NCBI GenBank assembly: GCA_035544515.1
Contig: DATKEG010000106.1
Span: 1 to 10,084 of the forward strand
Direction of reading: 5' to 3'
From: DATKEG01 sp035544515
Lineage (GTDB): Bacteria; Acidobacteriota; Vicinamibacteria; Fen-336
Length of the DNA stretch: 10,084 nucleotides
The notes beneath the pieces are model-generated. The model ran no database searches. It was given only the letters and a program-made list of their open reading frames with translations, and was not told the DNA's origin. Positions 8,610 to 10,084 of this stretch are shown here, in pieces. Both the position numbers and the translations under genes were made by a program. How positions within the stretch are numbered: the first letter of the stretch is position 1; every line of letters starts with the position of its first letter.

Positions 8610-9341
8610 CTACTCGCCCGACGCCACGGGCAGGGTGAACACGAACCTGGCGCCCTGGCCCGGCTCGCTCTCCACCCACATACGGCCGCCGTGCGCCTCG
8701 ACGATGGCGCGGGCGATCTTGAGCCCGAGACCGCAGCCGAGCGAAGCAGTCCGCTGCGCCTGCCAGTAGGGTTCGAAGACCCGCGGCAGGTCTTCCGGGG
8801 CGAGGCCGGGACCGCTGTCGGCCACCGCCACCCGCACCTCGCTGCCCTCGGCCACGGCCGAGACACGGATCTGCCCGCCCCGCGGCGTGAACTTCGCGGC
8901 GTTGGCCAGCAGGTTGGCCACCACCTGCGCCACGCGGGCGCGGTCCGCGTGGACCTCGGGGAGGTCCGGCGGGACCTCGCAGGCGATGGTCTGGCTCTTC
9001 CCCCGCGCGCTCGCGCGCACCTCGTGGCAGGCCTGCTCGAGCACCGGCCCGAGCCCGAGCGGCGCCGGGACGATGCGCAGCGTGCGGCCGGCGTCGAGCC
9101 GCCCCGTCTCCAGGAGGTCGGCGATGAGGCCCTCCATCCGGTGCGCGGCGCGCCGGATGATGTCGAGCATGAACGCCTTCTGCTGCTCGCCCTGGGACTC
9201 GTCCAGCAGGAGGGAGGCGCCCATGGCGATGGCGCTGAGCGGCGTGCGCAGGTCGTGCGCCACGATGGTCACGACCTCGGCCGGCACCACGCCGGGGACC
9301 AGGCCGGTGAGCGGCATGCAGAGCATCTGTGGGTCCGCCAT
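8610..9341 (-). CDS. Minimal soluble sensor histidine kinase (HisKA-HATPase)
   Basis: The 243-residue product autophosphorylates a His and would pass the phosphate to a response regulator. The dimerisation/H-box VAHDLRTPLSAI carries His29. The ATPase domain has the N box VVANLLANAAKF (N143, N147), the G1 box DSGPG (175-179), an F box VFEPYW (188-193) and the G2 box GCGLGL (202-207). Only 28 residues precede the His, with no transmembrane helix, PAS, GAF or HAMP, so the protein is soluble and must sense through a partner or by its own short N-terminus. The ATG at 9341 is chosen over 9368 because a strong GGAGG lies 6 nt upstream on the minus strand. No response regulator is visible, so it is an orphan here. 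The DUF4870-like membrane gene lies 118 nt upstream in the same direction and may share its transcript. Confidence 0.9.
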   Translation of the reverse strand: MADPQMLCMPLTGLVPGVVPAEVVTIVAHDLRTPLSAIAMGASLLLDESQGEQQKAFMLDIIRRAAHRMEGLIADLLETGRLDAGRTLRIVPAPLGLGPVLEQACHEVRASARGKSQTIACEVPPDLPEVHADRARVAQVVANLLANAAKFTPRGGQIRVSAVAEGSEVRVAVADSGPGLAPEDLPRVFEPYWQAQRTASLGCGLGLKIARAIVEAHGGRMWVESEPGQGARFVFTLPVASGE

Positions 9342-9360
9342 GGTCTCCCTCCCCGATAGG

Positions 9361-9374
9361 CCGCGCATGCGCGG
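9361..9374. promoter_or_regulatory. 14-bp perfect palindrome upstream of the kinase
   Basis: CCGCGCATGCGCGG is its own reverse complement. It lies 20 nt upstream of the kinase ATG, just before the ribosome site, and could be an operator for a dimeric regulator. As RNA it has little loop, so a regulatory DNA site is likelier than a terminator. Its centre is 30 bp from that of a second palindrome at 9392-9403. Confidence 0.35.
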
Positions 9375-9385
9375 TCTAGGAGAGA

Positions 9386-9411
9386 GACGGACCCTGGCCA
9401 GGGGGCGTTCC
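9386..9411 (-). promoter_or_regulatory. Possible ECF-sigma-like promoter for the kinase
   Basis: On the minus strand GGAAC (9411-9407) is followed by a 17-nt spacer and CGTC (9389-9386), the general shape of ECF sigma factor promoters. Initiation would fall near 9378. The spacer contains the palindrome at 9392-9403. Motifs this short recur by chance, so this is weak. Confidence 0.25.
9392..9403. promoter_or_regulatory. 12-bp perfect palindrome upstream of the kinase
   Basis: CCCTGGCCAGGG is a perfect inverted repeat in the middle of the 118-nt gap (9342-9459) between the DUF4870-like and kinase genes. It could be an operator. It has no T tract after it on the minus strand, so it is not a standard terminator for the upstream gene. 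Confidence 0.3.
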
Positions 9412-9459
9412 GAGCCCGGGAAAACCTCAGGACCGGATCAGGAACCCGTCAGAAATGCC

Positions 9460-9879
9460 CTACAACCAGGTGCGCGCGAGCGGGCCCAGGCGCGGGATCT
9501 CCCACTCCTCGTTGTTGTAGGCCTTGATCATCAGGAAGATGGTCATGCCGATCAGCCCGACGCCCACCACGAGCTGGATCGGGAAGAGCAGCAGGGCAAA
9601 GAACGAGGAGATTTGCCCCAGGATGGCCCCGAGCACCGAAAGGACCAGGCCCAGGGCGATGGCCGCCCCGTGCAGCAGCAGGCTCTGGAACGCGTGGAAG
9701 CGGAGGAACCGGCTCTGCTTCTCGACGATCGCCACCACGACCGAGAACACCAGCCCGATGCAACAAGGCACGTAGCAGAGCAGGCCACCCACGTTCGGCG
9801 CGATGCCGAGGTTGGTCGAGCCGAGCGGGGGTAGAGGCGGGGGCGGGGGACCGCCGGGGCCCGTGGGCGAAGAAGCCAT
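9460..9879 (-). CDS. DUF4870/Tic20-like small membrane protein
   Basis: The 139-residue product has a Gly/Pro-rich N-terminus (PPPPPLPP at 11-18), then three predicted membrane helices at about 32-52, 62-90 and 92-118, and a short polar tail. LGIAPNVGGLLCYVPCCIG, the charged turn EKQSRFLRFHAFQSLLLH and the final MIKAYNNEEWEIPRLGPLA match the pattern of the DUF4870/Tic20-like family, whose bacterial function is not established. The ATG at 9879 is preferred to 9924: a strong AAGGAGG (9889-9883 on the minus strand) stands 3 nt before it and the extra 15 residues would be hydrophilic and cross a hairpin. It has a good promoter of its own. The kinase gene follows 118 nt downstream on the same strand, so a membrane partner for the soluble kinase is conceivable but not shown. 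Confidence 0.82.
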   Translation of the reverse strand: MASSPTGPGGPPPPPLPPLGSTNLGIAPNVGGLLCYVPCCIGLVFSVVVAIVEKQSRFLRFHAFQSLLLHGAAIALGLVLSVLGAILGQISSFFALLLFPIQLVVGVGLIGMTIFLMIKAYNNEEWEIPRLGPLARTWL

Positions 9880-9891
9880 ATTCCTCCTTGC

Positions 9892-9911
9892 CGCCCGGTC
9901 GAGCCCGGGCG
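9892..9911 (-). other. Leader hairpin next to the ribosome site of the DUF4870-like gene
   Basis: CGCCCGG and CCGGGCG form a perfect 7-bp, all-G/C stem with a 6-nt loop. Its 3' edge is 2 nt from the AAGGAGG ribosome site (9889-9883), inside the predicted transcript leader. It could shield the site from other structure or affect initiation; it may also be chance in GC-rich DNA. Confidence 0.35.
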
Positions 9912-9950
9912 CACGTTGTGCCACGATCTGCGGACGCTGAAGTCGGGGCT

Positions 9951-9980
9951 AGTATCCGGGCCGTTCCCCGCCGTTGTCAA
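9951..9980 (-). promoter_or_regulatory. Sigma70-like promoter for the DUF4870-like gene
   Basis: On the minus strand a perfect TTGACA (9980-9975) is followed by an 18-nt spacer and GATACT (9956-9951), 4 of 6 to the -10 consensus. The TGA inside TTGACA is also the stop codon of the upstream partial gene. The start point would be near 9944, giving a leader of about 65 nt. Confidence 0.5.
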
Positions 9981-10084
9981 GGCGCCGCGGGAGGGGCCGT
10001 GGCGGCCATGGCGGCCTGCAGCGCGCCGGCGTCGTCGGAAGAGAGGAGGAGCACCCGGCCCGGCTGCTCCGCCAGCGCGAACCG
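9977..10084 (-). CDS. C-terminal end of an unidentified protein (cut by window)
   Basis: Reading leftward from the window edge there are 35 codons and a TGA stop (9979-9977). The peptide begins RFALAEQPGRVLLLSSDD and ends in an Ala/Pro-rich tail (AATAPPAAP). Every codon but three or so ends in G or C, as in the neighbouring genes, which supports real coding. A VLLLSS strand followed by acidic residues suggests the last strand of an alpha/beta domain, but that is too little to name a family. It is separated by 97 nt from the DUF4870-like gene, whose -35 box overlaps this stop codon. Confidence 0.6.
   Translation of the reverse strand, partial: RFALAEQPGRVLLLSSDDAGALQAAMAATAPPAAP

Noticed and set aside
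7559..8866. A 435-codon minus-strand open frame spanning the protease and the end of the kinase
   Set aside because: It lies opposite a protease with all catalytic motifs and overlaps the kinase in another frame; it has no domain of its own.
8691..9834. Plus-strand open frames across the kinase and DUF4870-like genes
   Set aside because: They are antisense shadows; the minus strand has H, N, G1, G2 boxes and coherent membrane helices with good ribosome sites.

Overview
This window is about 10 kb of very GC-rich (roughly 70% by eye) bacterial chromosome. Coding density is high, third codon positions are strongly G/C, and non-ATG starts are frequent (GTG for recX and the FHA regulator, TTG for alaS and the TPR protein). 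The gene content is Gram-negative: a type IV pilus ATPase, a periplasmic lytic transglycosylase and a recX-alaS pair. I would guess a soil or sediment lineage such as Methylomirabilota/Rokubacteria or a deltaproteobacterial/myxobacterial relative. That is an impression from style, not a demonstrated placement. I see no tRNA, rRNA, CRISPR array, insertion sequence, prophage or attachment site.

Left half, plus strand (1-7499). The window opens inside a PilT-type retraction ATPase, followed by recX and then alaS. recX-alaS is the familiar tail of the recA-recX-alaS neighbourhood; here pilT stands where recA would be expected. A hairpin and T-rich patch after recX, and an AT-rich stretch with a possible -10 box, suggest alaS has its own promoter. 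After alaS come three tightly spaced genes that look co-transcribed: a secreted lytic transglycosylase with a DUF4124-like module at each end, a TPR protein fused to an AIM24-like beta domain (13 nt downstream), and a winged-helix/FHA regulator (2 nt further on). A wall-cutting enzyme, a likely scaffold and a phosphothreonine-type one-component regulator in one operon could be a small envelope-related module. That functional link is inference only.

Middle (7500-8609). A good sigma70-like promoter (TTGACT-N17-TACAAG) precedes an S1A trypsin-like serine protease. It has a complete catalytic triad, a trypsin-type Asp in the specificity pocket and an Arg-Val-Ile-Gly-Gly activation site after an 89-residue pro-region, but no visible signal peptide. 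It converges on the next gene.

Right end, minus strand (8610-10084). Reading leftward from the right edge: the last 35 codons of an unidentified protein, a DUF4870/Tic20-like three-helix membrane protein with a strong promoter whose -35 box overlaps the stop codon of the previous gene, and a minimal soluble histidine kinase with no sensor domain. The 118-nt gap before the kinase holds two perfect palindromes about three helical turns apart. No response regulator is visible.

No clearly new defence or mobile system is visible. The most interesting items are the transglycosylase/TPR-AIM24/wHTH-FHA operon, the leaderless trypsin-like protease, and the paired palindromes upstream of the orphan kinase.
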